Part shown: positions 1-7,814 of the stretch, in pieces
How the letters are laid out: every line of letters begins with the position of its first letter
Position numbering within the stretch: the first letter of the stretch is position 1
Assembly (NCBI GenBank): GCA_013205085.1
Contig: JABMLH010000007.1
Span: 186,001 to 250,000, forward strand
Source of the DNA: Microbacteriaceae bacterium VKM Ac-2854
GTDB lineage: Bacteria; Actinomycetota; Actinomycetes; Actinomycetales; Microbacteriaceae
Length of the DNA: 64,000 nt
Direction of reading: 5' to 3'
Translations under genes and position numbers: made by a program
Notes under the pieces: model-generated
Database searches by the model: none
What the model was told of the DNA's origin: nothing
What the model saw: only the letters and a program-made list of their open reading frames with translations

Positions 1-425
1 TCGCCGATGGTGACTCCGGCCAGCACCACCACGTTCGCGCCGAGCCAGACGTCGCGGCCGATCACGATGTCGCGCTCGATCTTCGGCTGGTCCATCACCG
101 GCGTGCCCTGCACGATGCCGTAGTTGGATGCCGTGACGGTGACGTTAGGCGCGAGCAGGCAATTCTCGCCGAAGCTGATCCGGCCCGAGGAGTTGCCGGC
201 CCAGATCACGGAGTGCTCGCCGATGTGCGTGCCCGCGCCGAGGGTGATCCGCTCGGCGTTGCGGAAGGAGACGTTCGGCGCGAACGAGACATCAGCGCCA
301 CGGTTGAGCCTGGGCACCTGGTCGGCGTGGCTGTAGGCCGCGAAGTGCAGCAGCTTCAGCGCCTGCAGGTAGGTGCGGACGCGGGTGAGCGTCTTGCGCG
401 GGCCGCCGCCCTGCTGCCCGCTCAC
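1..425 (-). CDS. Hexapeptide-repeat acetyltransferase, partial (runs off the left edge)
   Basis: Reading right to left from a GTG at 425-423, 141 codons are visible before the window ends. The protein shows the left-handed beta-helix pattern of hexapeptide acyltransferases (segments such as ADVSFAPNVSF, ITLGAGTHIGE, ISFGENCLLAPNVTV, IVIGRDVWLGANVVVLAGVTIG). This family transfers acetyl groups from acetyl-CoA to sugars. The start overlaps the stop of the upstream acyltransferase gene (GTGA), so it is the last visible gene of a four-gene right-to-left operon with two glycosyltransferases. O-acetylation of a surface polysaccharide is the likely role, by context. The C-terminus is not visible. 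Confidence 0.85.
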   Translation of the reverse strand, partial: MSGQQGGGPRKTLTRVRTYLQALKLLHFAAYSHADQVPRLNRGADVSFAPNVSFRNAERITLGAGTHIGEHSVIWAGNSSGRISFGENCLLAPNVTVTASNYGIVQGTPVMDQPKIERDIVIGRDVWLGANVVVLAGVTIG

Positions 426-1765
426 GACTCGACTCCGCTCAGCACGGGCGCGCCGAGTTCTTCGAGGGCCGACTCGATGGTGCCGACGAACAGCGCGACG
501 TCGAGGTCGAGCCGCACGCTGATCGCGATGTCGAGGTGCGAGCGGTAGGAGGAGGCGAACACCGCGGCCTCGTCGTCGGGCTCGGTCACCGGCCACAGCG
601 TCATCGAACGCACCGCCGACTGGCCGAAGTACATCTCGCGCGCGAAGACCGGCAGGTAGGAGGCGTAGCCGAGCCAGTCCTTCGCGCCGCGGGTGATGCC
701 GCTCTCGCCGGTGTCGACCGCGTGCTGCACCTGCGCGCGCACCGAGGCGACCGACTCCGCCAGCGTCAGCTCGCGCGCGACGGCCACGCGGACCATCGAG
801 ACGTGGTTGCGGGTGTCGCCGCCCCGGTCTCGCCGCGGCGAGACGGGTACGAGGGTCGCGATCTCGGTCGACTCCGGGTGCAGCGCGGCGAAGGCCTTCA
901 GCGCCACGGCCACGGTGAGGTCGGCGACCGAGCCGCCGGCGGCGCGCGCCGCCTTCTTCGCGGTGGGCAGGTCGACCTGCAGGATGGCCGCGTCGCGCGG
1001 CTTGATCGAGCGCTCGAGCAGGCCGGAGCGGCGGATGTAGACGTCGCGGATCGCGCGGATGTTGCGCCCGCCCACGCGCTTGAGCCGCTTCACGATCGGC
1101 TTGCGCTTCCAGTCGACCCACTCCTCGGCGAAGCTCGCGTACTTCGCCTTGACGGCGCGGCGCGCGGCGATGCTCAGCGTGATCGGGTCGCGCGGCGCTC
1201 GCGGGTCCTCCGGGAAGGGGATGATCGAGCGCGTCTCGGGCACCAGCTGCTGCGGCTCGGTGTGTACGAAGCGCGAGATCAGCACGAGGCCGAACATCCC
1301 GTCGCCGATCGCGTGATGGATCCGCACGGCACAGGCGAGGTCGCCGGTGGAGAGCTCGACGACGTAGACGTCCCAGAGCGGCCCGCGCGGGTTCATCGGC
1401 CCGTTGAACGCACCGGTGAGCAGCGCGACGTGCTTCGGATCCCACTCCACCACCTCGGGGTGGAAGCGGATGTGCGTGCGCAGGTCGACCTTCCCGGTGT
1501 AGACCCACGACGGCGTGAACAGCCCGAGCGGTGCGCGCATCAGGCGCTGACGCACTGCGGGCGAGCCGACGATGAACTGCTCCCACGCCGCGTTCACCAG
1601 CTGGCGGTCGAGCGTGCCGTCCGGCAGTCGGAACGGGGCGCTGTCGACGATCATCGTGCCGGTAGGGCGGGCGACCTCGTAGACGATGGCGTTCGAGACG
1701 AACTTCTCATCCAGGGTGCGCATCGGCTCGGCCGTCGCGCGGGGGCGTTTCGACAGGGGGCTCAT
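422..1765 (-). CDS. Wax ester synthase/diacylglycerol acyltransferase (WS/DGAT)-like protein
   Basis: Predicted 447 aa. It carries the condensation-type acyltransferase motif HHxxxDG as HHAIGDG at about residues 150-156, followed by a conserved PLWDVYVVEL-type strand just upstream, as in WS/DGAT proteins, which acylate an alcohol from acyl-CoA. The start at 1765 is chosen because its ATG overlaps the stop of the upstream glycosyltransferase (ATGA); an open frame continues further upstream but runs through that gene. It lies between a glycosyltransferase and an acetyltransferase gene, so the acceptor may be a sugar or polyprenyl-linked glycan rather than a storage lipid alcohol. That is inference. 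Confidence 0.8.
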   Translation of the reverse strand: MSPLSKRPRATAEPMRTLDEKFVSNAIVYEVARPTGTMIVDSAPFRLPDGTLDRQLVNAAWEQFIVGSPAVRQRLMRAPLGLFTPSWVYTGKVDLRTHIRFHPEVVEWDPKHVALLTGAFNGPMNPRGPLWDVYVVELSTGDLACAVRIHHAIGDGMFGLVLISRFVHTEPQQLVPETRSIIPFPEDPRAPRDPITLSIAARRAVKAKYASFAEEWVDWKRKPIVKRLKRVGGRNIRAIRDVYIRRSGLLERSIKPRDAAILQVDLPTAKKAARAAGGSVADLTVAVALKAFAALHPESTEIATLVPVSPRRDRGGDTRNHVSMVRVAVARELTLAESVASVRAQVQHAVDTGESGITRGAKDWLGYASYLPVFAREMYFGQSAVRSMTLWPVTEPDDEAAVFASSYRSHLDIAISVRLDLDVALFVGTIESALEELGAPVLSGVES

Positions 1766-2703
1766 CGGGCTTCCTCGGGTTCGGCGGGCGCAGCGGGTTC
1801 GGGCAGACGGATCGGGGTCGGCGGGCGCTCGTCCACGAAGGTGGAGCCGCTCAGACGCAGCGAGCGCGAGCGCAGCAGGCCCTCGGCGATGCCGCCGAGC
1901 GCAGCGAACTCGTCGCGGGCACCCTTGCCCTTCTTCTTGGCCGCGCGCACCAGCCGGCGTCCGCTGCGGACCGCGAGCGTGGCGCCCATCCGCGCGCCGA
2001 CGGTCGGCGAGAGCCGCAGCCACTTGCCCAGCAGTGCGCCCAGGCCCAGGCCGTAGCCGCGCATCAGCTTGCGGTACGCCTCGGGATCACGGGTGTTCAC
2101 GTGCAGCACGACGCTGTCGGGCACGAACACCACGATCGAGCCGGAGGCGAGCACGCGGCAGAAGATGTCGAGGTCCTCCGCGCCGGCGAGGAAGCGGCCG
2201 GCGCCGAGCACCTCGTCGAAGCCGCCGAGCGCGTTCACTGTCGAACGGCGAAACGCCATCACGGCGCCGTGTCCGGCGTCCAGGCCGCGCACCGTGCTGC
2301 TGTAAGTGGTGCGCTCGGTGAACGGAACATCCGTCGCGGCCAGGGTGTGATCGAGCATCCGACCACTGGTGGCGGCCACGCGCGGGTCGTCGAACGGCTT
2401 GACCAGGTTCGACACCCACTCCGGCGTCGGCGCGCAGTCGTCATCGGTGTAGACGACCACCGCGCGATCGCTGGCGGCGAGGCCGATGTTGCGGGCGATC
2501 GAGAGGCCCTTCACATCCGTGCGGATGTAGCGCACCCCGGCGGCGAGGGCGACCTCGCGGGTGCGGTGGTCGGTCGAGGCCGAATCGACCACGATCACCT
2601 CCACCTCGGGGTCGGTTCCCGCGGCGATCTTGGCCAGCGCCTCCCGGAGCATGTCGGGTCGTTCTCGGGTGCAGAGCACGATGGAGGTGTCGCTGGCGAG
2701 CAT
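1762..2703 (-). CDS. Family 2 glycosyltransferase
   Basis: Predicted 313 aa. The N-terminus reads TSIVLCTRERPDMLREAL, with EVEVIVVDSASTD, a VVYTDDDCAP segment (the DXD-type metal/nucleotide-sugar site, near residue 90) and later GAEDLDIFCRVL, the usual order in GT-A fold inverting glycosyltransferases. It should transfer a sugar from a nucleotide donor at the cytoplasmic face during surface polysaccharide assembly. The start lies 3 nt after the stop of the upstream glycosyltransferase and its stop overlaps the next gene by 4 nt, indicating translational coupling. The sugar and linkage cannot be read from sequence. Confidence 0.9.
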   Translation of the reverse strand: MLASDTSIVLCTRERPDMLREALAKIAAGTDPEVEVIVVDSASTDHRTREVALAAGVRYIRTDVKGLSIARNIGLAASDRAVVVYTDDDCAPTPEWVSNLVKPFDDPRVAATSGRMLDHTLAATDVPFTERTTYSSTVRGLDAGHGAVMAFRRSTVNALGGFDEVLGAGRFLAGAEDLDIFCRVLASGSIVVFVPDSVVLHVNTRDPEAYRKLMRGYGLGLGALLGKWLRLSPTVGARMGATLAVRSGRRLVRAAKKKGKGARDEFAALGGIAEGLLRSRSLRLSGSTFVDERPPTPIRLPEPAAPAEPEEAR

Positions 2704-2706
2704 GGT

Positions 2707-3975
2707 TCAGGTGCCCTTTCGGTCGGAGCGGTTCGCGGCGGCCATCCGGATCGCGTCGCGGTAGGCGGCGATCAGGTCGACTCCCGCGCGTTCCCAGGTC
2801 AGCTCCGACCGGTGCGCGAGGGCGGCGGCGCGCAGGCGCCGCAGCAGGGCGGGATCCGTGGCGACGGCGTCGAGGTGGGCGCGCAGCGCGTCCACGTCGC
2901 GGGCCGGATGCACCAGGCCCTGCACGCCGTCGTCGAGGTTCGCGCCGGCCGCGTCCGAGACCAGCGGCACGCATCCGGCGGCCTGCGCCTCCGAGGTGAC
3001 CAAGGCGCTGCCCTCCTCGATGGTCGGCAGGATCAGTACGTCGGCGTCGGCGTAGACCGCGGAGGCGTTGTTCGTGAAGCCGCGCAGCTCGACGCCGCGC
3101 GTGGTCAGCAGCTCACCGAGCACCTCGCGGTAGCCGGGTGTGAAGTCCCCGAAGACGAGGAAGCGTCCGTGCTCGGACGCGACGGAGTCGCGCCACGCCT
3201 GCAACGCGTAGAGCAGTCCCTTGCGCGGCTCGATCCGGCCCACGTACACGGCGGTGAACGGATGCGCGGGGTCGTCCCTCGGATCGGGATCCGGGATCTC
3301 GGTGTCGGCGATCAGCGCGCCGTAGCGGTGCCGCAGCAGCTTGCCCGGGTCGATGCCCTTGTCGACGAACGAACGCCGCACGGCCTCGGACGGCACGAGG
3401 ATCGCGGTCACCGTCTCCCACTCGCGTTCCTCGAGTCGAAGGGTGTGCGCGTTGAAGGTGTGCGGCGAGCGCGGTGGCGGCGGGATGTCCAGGCGGCGGT
3501 ACTCCTCCGCGACGACCTCGAAGGCGTGCGCGGTGTGCGTGTTCGGCGCCTCGCGGACCGAGGCGACGCCGCTCTTGGCGGCCTGCTCGAAAGTGCGCAC
3601 GGAGCCCCACGGCCAGCCGTGCACCACGTCGTACTCGCCCTCCGCGAGGATGCGCGCGGCGCGGCGATCGTGGTGCGCGATCGCGCGGTTGCGGCCGACG
3701 GCGCGGTGCGGCAGGCGCCGCCCGGCGATGGTCATCGTGGTCGTGACGCGGGCGACGGTACCCAGGGGCGCTGCGACGCTGGCGGCGACGACCGTGACGC
3801 GGTGCCCGGCCTCGGCCAGGGCGCGGACCTGCTGCAGGGCGGTCCAGCCGATTCCGGGCGCGCCGATGGCATGCGGGAAGGAGTAGAGCACCGAAAGGCT
3901 CGGCTGCGAGCTATCGGTCGGGTCTACGGAGGTGACGGAACGCTGCTCCGAGGAGCGCTGGTGCACATCATCCAT
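2707..3975 (-). CDS. Family 4 (GT-B) glycosyltransferase
   Basis: Predicted 422 aa with the group 1 layout: an N-terminal acceptor domain containing GIGWTALQQVRALAEAGHRVTVVAAS, then a C-terminal donor domain with FTAVYVGRIEPRKGLLYAL and the EEGSALVTSEAQAAGCVPLVSD signature (E-x7-E retaining motif). The ATG at 3975 is preceded by CAGGAG at a 5 nt spacing, which supports this start. It is the first gene of the right-to-left operon that continues into the second glycosyltransferase, the acyltransferase and the acetyltransferase, and is divergent from the Wzz-like operon. Role: sugar addition in surface polysaccharide synthesis. Confidence 0.9.
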   Translation of the reverse strand: MDDVHQRSSEQRSVTSVDPTDSSQPSLSVLYSFPHAIGAPGIGWTALQQVRALAEAGHRVTVVAASVAAPLGTVARVTTTMTIAGRRLPHRAVGRNRAIAHHDRRAARILAEGEYDVVHGWPWGSVRTFEQAAKSGVASVREAPNTHTAHAFEVVAEEYRRLDIPPPPRSPHTFNAHTLRLEEREWETVTAILVPSEAVRRSFVDKGIDPGKLLRHRYGALIADTEIPDPDPRDDPAHPFTAVYVGRIEPRKGLLYALQAWRDSVASEHGRFLVFGDFTPGYREVLGELLTTRGVELRGFTNNASAVYADADVLILPTIEEGSALVTSEAQAAGCVPLVSDAAGANLDDGVQGLVHPARDVDALRAHLDAVATDPALLRRLRAAALAHRSELTWERAGVDLIAAYRDAIRMAAANRSDRKGT

Positions 3976-4389
3976 GCGTCTCCTGTCGTGAGGGCGGCGC
4001 GCTCAGGAATGAACACTCCAACCATCCTGCCCCCGCCCAGGCCCGCGCAACCCCGTTGGCGGGCCAGGAGACACCACGTCGCACAAGCTTAACAATCTCG
4101 CAATCAATTCGCCTTCCTCCTGGGGAGAGCTATGGTCACAATGAGGTTGACTGCATCAGTGTTCCCACTCGGGGCCACGCCGCGGTCGACACAGCACGAC
4201 CCACAGCACGACCGCTCTACGCACCAGATCCTCGTTCCTCCGCCAGGACGAGTCGAGGCTCACCCCGTTCCGCCACTACCCGCCCGTAGTGCGCGAGGCG
4301 TTGCTCCAACGGATGCAGCACGCGTCCTCGCTGCATGCCCTGGCGAGTCGCCCGAGGTCCTCCCTCGCCGTCTGGAAGTCGAGACCGAG
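3976..4389. promoter_or_regulatory. Divergent intergenic region of the polysaccharide locus
   Basis: About 410 bases separate the divergent glycosyltransferase and Wzz-like genes. The stretch around 4083-4110 is clearly A+T-richer than its surroundings, and TATGGT at 4130-4135 looks like a -10 element for the rightward operon. An open frame in phase with the Wzz-like gene extends left to an ATG at 4132 behind GGGGAG, but its translation (runs of H, D, Q, R and P) does not look like protein, so I treat this as a long leader rather than coding sequence. Confidence 0.4.
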
Positions 4390-5250
4390 ATGTCCGTCCC
4401 CCTTTACCTTCGCGTGCTCTGGAGCTACAAGTGGCTCCTTGCTGTCGGCCTCATCGTCGCGGTCGTCTCCGCGATGTTCGCCGGATACACGATCAAGGAC
4501 GGCGCCCTCGAGTCCCGTGCCGAGTCGACCTATCGCGCCAACACCACGATCCTCCTCGGCGGTGGCGCGAAGAGCGCCTTCGCCGCGGAGACCCCCGGCC
4601 AGACCATTCAGGAGGGCACCACGGCTGCGCAGCAGACCGACCTCTCCAACACAGCGGTCATCTACGCCTACCTGGTGAGCGGCTCCGCCACCCGCGCCTC
4701 CGTCGAGGCGATCATGGGCGAGCTCGGCCCGACAGAGACCCTCAGCGCCGTGCGTCGCACGACGCAGCCGGCTGGTGACGAGACGCAGGGCTCCGGCCGC
4801 TTCACGCTGCCGATCCTCTCGATCATCGGTCAGTCGACCGACCCGGACCGCGCCGTCGAGATCTCGCGCACGGCGACCCAGGTCTTCCAGGACACCGTGC
4901 TCGCGCAGCAGGATGCGGCCGCCGTCGCTCCGGAGGATCGCGTCACGCTGACCGTCACCGACGAGGGCGCGGCCACCGTCTTCGACGAGTCGAACCCGAT
5001 CATCCCGATCGCGCTCACCGGCGTCGGCGTCTTCCTCGCCTTCATCGCCCTCGCGTTCGTGCTGTACAACATCCGCATCTCGCGCGAACGGGTCACGAGC
5101 AATCGGGTGAACGCCCGTCAGGGTTCCTCGTTTCGCCGCGGCCCCGCTCTCGGAGGCCCCGCCGACGACCCGGCGATCGCTCCGACCCTGAGCGCCACCG
5201 GATCGCGTCCCGCTGAGCTGGCCTCCTCGGGCAAGCGCAGCGCCACCTGA
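4390..5250 (+). CDS. Wzz-type chain-length determinant / polysaccharide co-polymerase-like membrane protein
   Basis: Predicted 286 aa. There is a transmembrane helix near residues 13-33 (WLLAVGLIVAVVSAMFAGY), a long external domain with Ser/Thr-rich and helical parts, and a second helix near 205-227, the usual Wzz topology. The cytoplasmic tail has no Walker or tyrosine-kinase motif. The start at 4390 puts the first helix at the N-terminus as in the family; an in-frame ATG at 4132 would add 86 unconvincing residues. It begins the operon Wzz-like, Wzy-like, glycosyltransferase, Wzx-like, SGNH lipoprotein and probably sets chain length or couples polymerisation to export. Confidence 0.75.
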   Translation: MSVPLYLRVLWSYKWLLAVGLIVAVVSAMFAGYTIKDGALESRAESTYRANTTILLGGGAKSAFAAETPGQTIQEGTTAAQQTDLSNTAVIYAYLVSGSATRASVEAIMGELGPTETLSAVRRTTQPAGDETQGSGRFTLPILSIIGQSTDPDRAVEISRTATQVFQDTVLAQQDAAAVAPEDRVTLTVTDEGAATVFDESNPIIPIALTGVGVFLAFIALAFVLYNIRISRERVTSNRVNARQGSSFRRGPALGGPADDPAIAPTLSATGSRPAELASSGKRSAT

Positions 5251-5252
5251 TC

Positions 5253-6956
5253 ATGGCGACGGAGGCACCGGCCCGTCGCGTCCGGGCCGCGAAGGCGGAG
5301 AAGCTCCCCAAGGGGCTCCCCCTCGCGGTCCCGGGCAGTGACGACCCGTACGCCGGCGAGATCGTTGTGCGCAAGACGTTCAACTGGCGCTCGGCGATCG
5401 CCACGCTGCTGTTCAGCCTGGTCGCCGTGGCCGGCGTCTACTATCTGCCGCAGCCCTACGGCGGCGTGATCCTGCTGGGCATCGCGCTGCTCTATCTGAC
5501 GCGCAAGCTGCTCTTTAGCTGGACCGGGGCGACGTTCGCGTTCCTCGCGATCGTGATGTTCATCCAGGTGCGGCACTACTCGCTGCCGGTGCCGTTCTCC
5601 TTCGCGCTCGAGCCCTACCGCGTGATCATCATCCTGATGGCGGTCTGCGGCGTCGTGGCGCTGCTGATCGACCCGAAGTTCGTCTGGCGCAAGACCGTGT
5701 TCGGCTGGGGCTTCGCGGCCTTCGTCGGCACCAGCCTGCTCTCGGTGGCGTTCAACGTCGCCGGGATCTCGGAGTCGGGGATGGGCGGCGGCATGCTCGG
5801 CGCGCTGCTGAACATCCTGCTGATGCTGGCGATCTTCTTCATCATCCGGCTCACGCTGCGCAATGCCGCGATGGTCGAGGCGATCCTGACCTTCCTGGTC
5901 TGGTCGGCTGTGGTGGTGGCCTTCGTGGCCGTGATCGAGCGCGCCACGCACCAGAACCTGCTGCTCAAGCTCGACACCTTCCTGCCGCTGAAGGTGATCA
6001 GCGACGCCGACCCCACCGCGTACCGCGCGGGCGGCTCGCGCGCCTTCGCCTCGTCGCAGCACCCCATCGCGCTGGCCGTGATGTTCACGATGATGATCCC
6101 GGTCGCGATGTACCTCTCGAAGTGGGCCCGCTGGCCGTTCAACGAGATCAACCGCCGCATCATCTACTCCGGGGTGATCGGCGCTCTGCTGATCGGTGTG
6201 GTCACGGCCGTGTCCCGAACGGCGATCGTCACGCTCGGCGTGATGTTCCTGATCACGCTGATCTGCCGGCCCAAGCTCGGCGGCATCCTGTTCGCGGCGT
6301 CGCTGCCGATCCTCGGCCTGGGCTTCCTTTTTATGCCGAAGGTCTTCGGCGACACCATCGGTTCGTTCTTCAACCCGGACGAGCTGATCGCCTCGCAGTA
6401 CACCTCGGCCGGTATGGCCGGCGCGGGCCGGCTCGCCGACCTGGAGCCCGCGATGCGGATCGTCTCGCAGCATCCGCTGTTCGGCACCGGCATCGGCAGC
6501 CGTCAGGTCGTCGGTGACGCCAAGAACGCGTTCATCCTGGACAACCAGTGGCTGGGCACCCTGATGGACTCGGGCGCCGTGGGCATCATCGGCCTCAGCA
6601 TCTTCTTCCTGGTGCCGATCGTGCTGCTGCTGCGCTACTCGTTCAAGCGCACGTCGCTGCCGCAGTACGCCAGCCTCGCCTTCGCCCTGGCCGTGGTGGC
6701 GATCGGCTACACGGTCGCCGCGTACTTCTACGACGCCTTCGGTTTCTTCCAGACCTACATGCTCTTCTACGTCTTCCTGGCGATCGGCGCCTGGGTGATC
6801 AGCGAGGCGCCGCAGAAGGACTCGACTCAGCCCCGAACGGAACGGCGCGGCTACGTGCACGCCTACTCCGAGCGCGGCCGACACCACGCCGCCCCGGCCG
6901 GCCTGCCGGAGATCGAGCAGCACGTCGTCCGTAGGCCCGCGAAGCTTGAGAGCTGA
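5253..6956 (+). CDS. O-antigen polymerase/ligase-like (Wzy/WaaL family) membrane protein
   Basis: Predicted 567 aa with a roughly 50-residue cytoplasmic N-terminus and about 12 hydrophobic segments. A large external loop near residues 370-430 holds HPLFGTGIGSRQVVGDAKNA, matching the HPxxGxG-type segment of the O-antigen ligase/polymerase superfamily. These proteins join lipid-linked repeat units on the outer face of the membrane. The ATG lies 2 nt after the stop of the Wzz-like gene and the next gene follows within 4 nt. The C-terminal tail is hydrophilic and basic. Polymerase is preferred over ligase because Wzz-like and Wzx-like genes sit next to it. Confidence 0.8.
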   Translation: MATEAPARRVRAAKAEKLPKGLPLAVPGSDDPYAGEIVVRKTFNWRSAIATLLFSLVAVAGVYYLPQPYGGVILLGIALLYLTRKLLFSWTGATFAFLAIVMFIQVRHYSLPVPFSFALEPYRVIIILMAVCGVVALLIDPKFVWRKTVFGWGFAAFVGTSLLSVAFNVAGISESGMGGGMLGALLNILLMLAIFFIIRLTLRNAAMVEAILTFLVWSAVVVAFVAVIERATHQNLLLKLDTFLPLKVISDADPTAYRAGGSRAFASSQHPIALAVMFTMMIPVAMYLSKWARWPFNEINRRIIYSGVIGALLIGVVTAVSRTAIVTLGVMFLITLICRPKLGGILFAASLPILGLGFLFMPKVFGDTIGSFFNPDELIASQYTSAGMAGAGRLADLEPAMRIVSQHPLFGTGIGSRQVVGDAKNAFILDNQWLGTLMDSGAVGIIGLSIFFLVPIVLLLRYSFKRTSLPQYASLAFALAVVAIGYTVAAYFYDAFGFFQTYMLFYVFLAIGAWVISEAPQKDSTQPRTERRGYVHAYSERGRHHAAPAGLPEIEQHVVRRPAKLES

Positions 6957-6959
6957 GCG

Positions 6960-7814
6960 GTGGCGCGCTTCAGCGTGATCATCCCGGCGCACAACGAGGC
7001 CGCGGTGATCGGGCGCCTGCTCCGTTCGCTCGTGGCGGGCGACCCGGATGGCGACATCGAGATCGTGGTGGGCGCGAACGGTTGCACCGACGACACCGCG
7101 GCCGTCGCGCGCGGCGTGGATCCGCGGATCACCGTAGTCGAGACCGTCGCGGCGGGCAAGATCGCGGGCTTGAACGCCGCGGACGCTGCGGCGACCGTGT
7201 TCCCGCGGATCTACCTGGACGCCGACGTCTCCGTCTCCGTCGACGCGCTGCGCGCGCTGGCGGAGGCGCTGGCGGCGCCCGGCGGCCCACTCGTGGCGGC
7301 GCCCACCTTCCGGGTCGACACCCGCGGCTCCTCGTGGGCGGTGCGGGCGCACTACGCCGTGTGGGAGCTGTCCGACTACCGCGTGGCCGGCCTCGTCGGC
7401 TCGGGGATCTACGCGCTGTCGGAGGCGGGCCGGGCCCGCTTCGGCGCGTTCCCCGACATCATCGCCGACGACCGCTTCGTGCAGCTGCTCTTCGAACCGG
7501 CCGAGCGCCTCACGCTGCCCGAACACGAATTCACCGTGCGCGCGCCGCGCCGCATGAAGGCCCAGGTCGATCGCACCGTGCGCATCGCGATCGGCAACGC
7601 CCAGCTGGCCGCCTCCGGGCTGGTGCCGGCCCGCGGCTCCGCCGACGGCGGCGGCCCGAAGGCCCTGATCAAGCGCGTGGCGGCGCGGCCGAGCCTCTGG
7701 CCGGCCTTCCCCATCTACTGCTACGGCTACCTCCGGCCGCGACTCGTCGCCCGGAAGGTCATCTCCCGAGGAGGCGTTCCGACATGGAACCGCGACGAAA
7801 CGACCCGGGTATGA
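6960..7814 (+). CDS. Family 2 glycosyltransferase
   Basis: Predicted 284 aa from a GTG at 6960, 3 nt after the polymerase stop. The N-terminus VARFSVIIPAHNEAAVIGRLL, then IEIVVGANGCTDDTAAVA and IYLDADVSV (DXD motif near residue 85), define a GT-A inverting glycosyltransferase. A later segment, IADDRFVQLLF, resembles the ED-type catalytic base region. Its last codon overlaps the start region of the flippase gene. It probably adds a sugar to a lipid-linked repeat unit in the cytoplasm before export. Confidence 0.88.
   Translation: MARFSVIIPAHNEAAVIGRLLRSLVAGDPDGDIEIVVGANGCTDDTAAVARGVDPRITVVETVAAGKIAGLNAADAAATVFPRIYLDADVSVSVDALRALAEALAAPGGPLVAAPTFRVDTRGSSWAVRAHYAVWELSDYRVAGLVGSGIYALSEAGRARFGAFPDIIADDRFVQLLFEPAERLTLPEHEFTVRAPRRMKAQVDRTVRIAIGNAQLAASGLVPARGSADGGGPKALIKRVAARPSLWPAFPIYCYGYLRPRLVARKVISRGGVPTWNRDETTRV

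Noticed and set aside
2101-4092. Long plus-strand frame opposite the two leftward glycosyltransferases
   Set aside because: Antisense shadow with His/Gly/Asp-rich composition and no recognisable domain.
4132-4389. N-terminal extension of the Wzz-like protein from an ATG at 4132
   Set aside because: The upstream codons do not resemble protein and would put 86 residues before the first membrane helix; kept only as an alternative start.
5118-7526. About 800-codon open frame on the minus strand across the polymerase and glycosyltransferase genes
   Set aside because: Its translation is dominated by Arg, His, Asp, Gly and Gln without any domain, as expected for the antisense of G+C-rich genes; the plus-strand frame has clear membrane and glycosyltransferase motifs.
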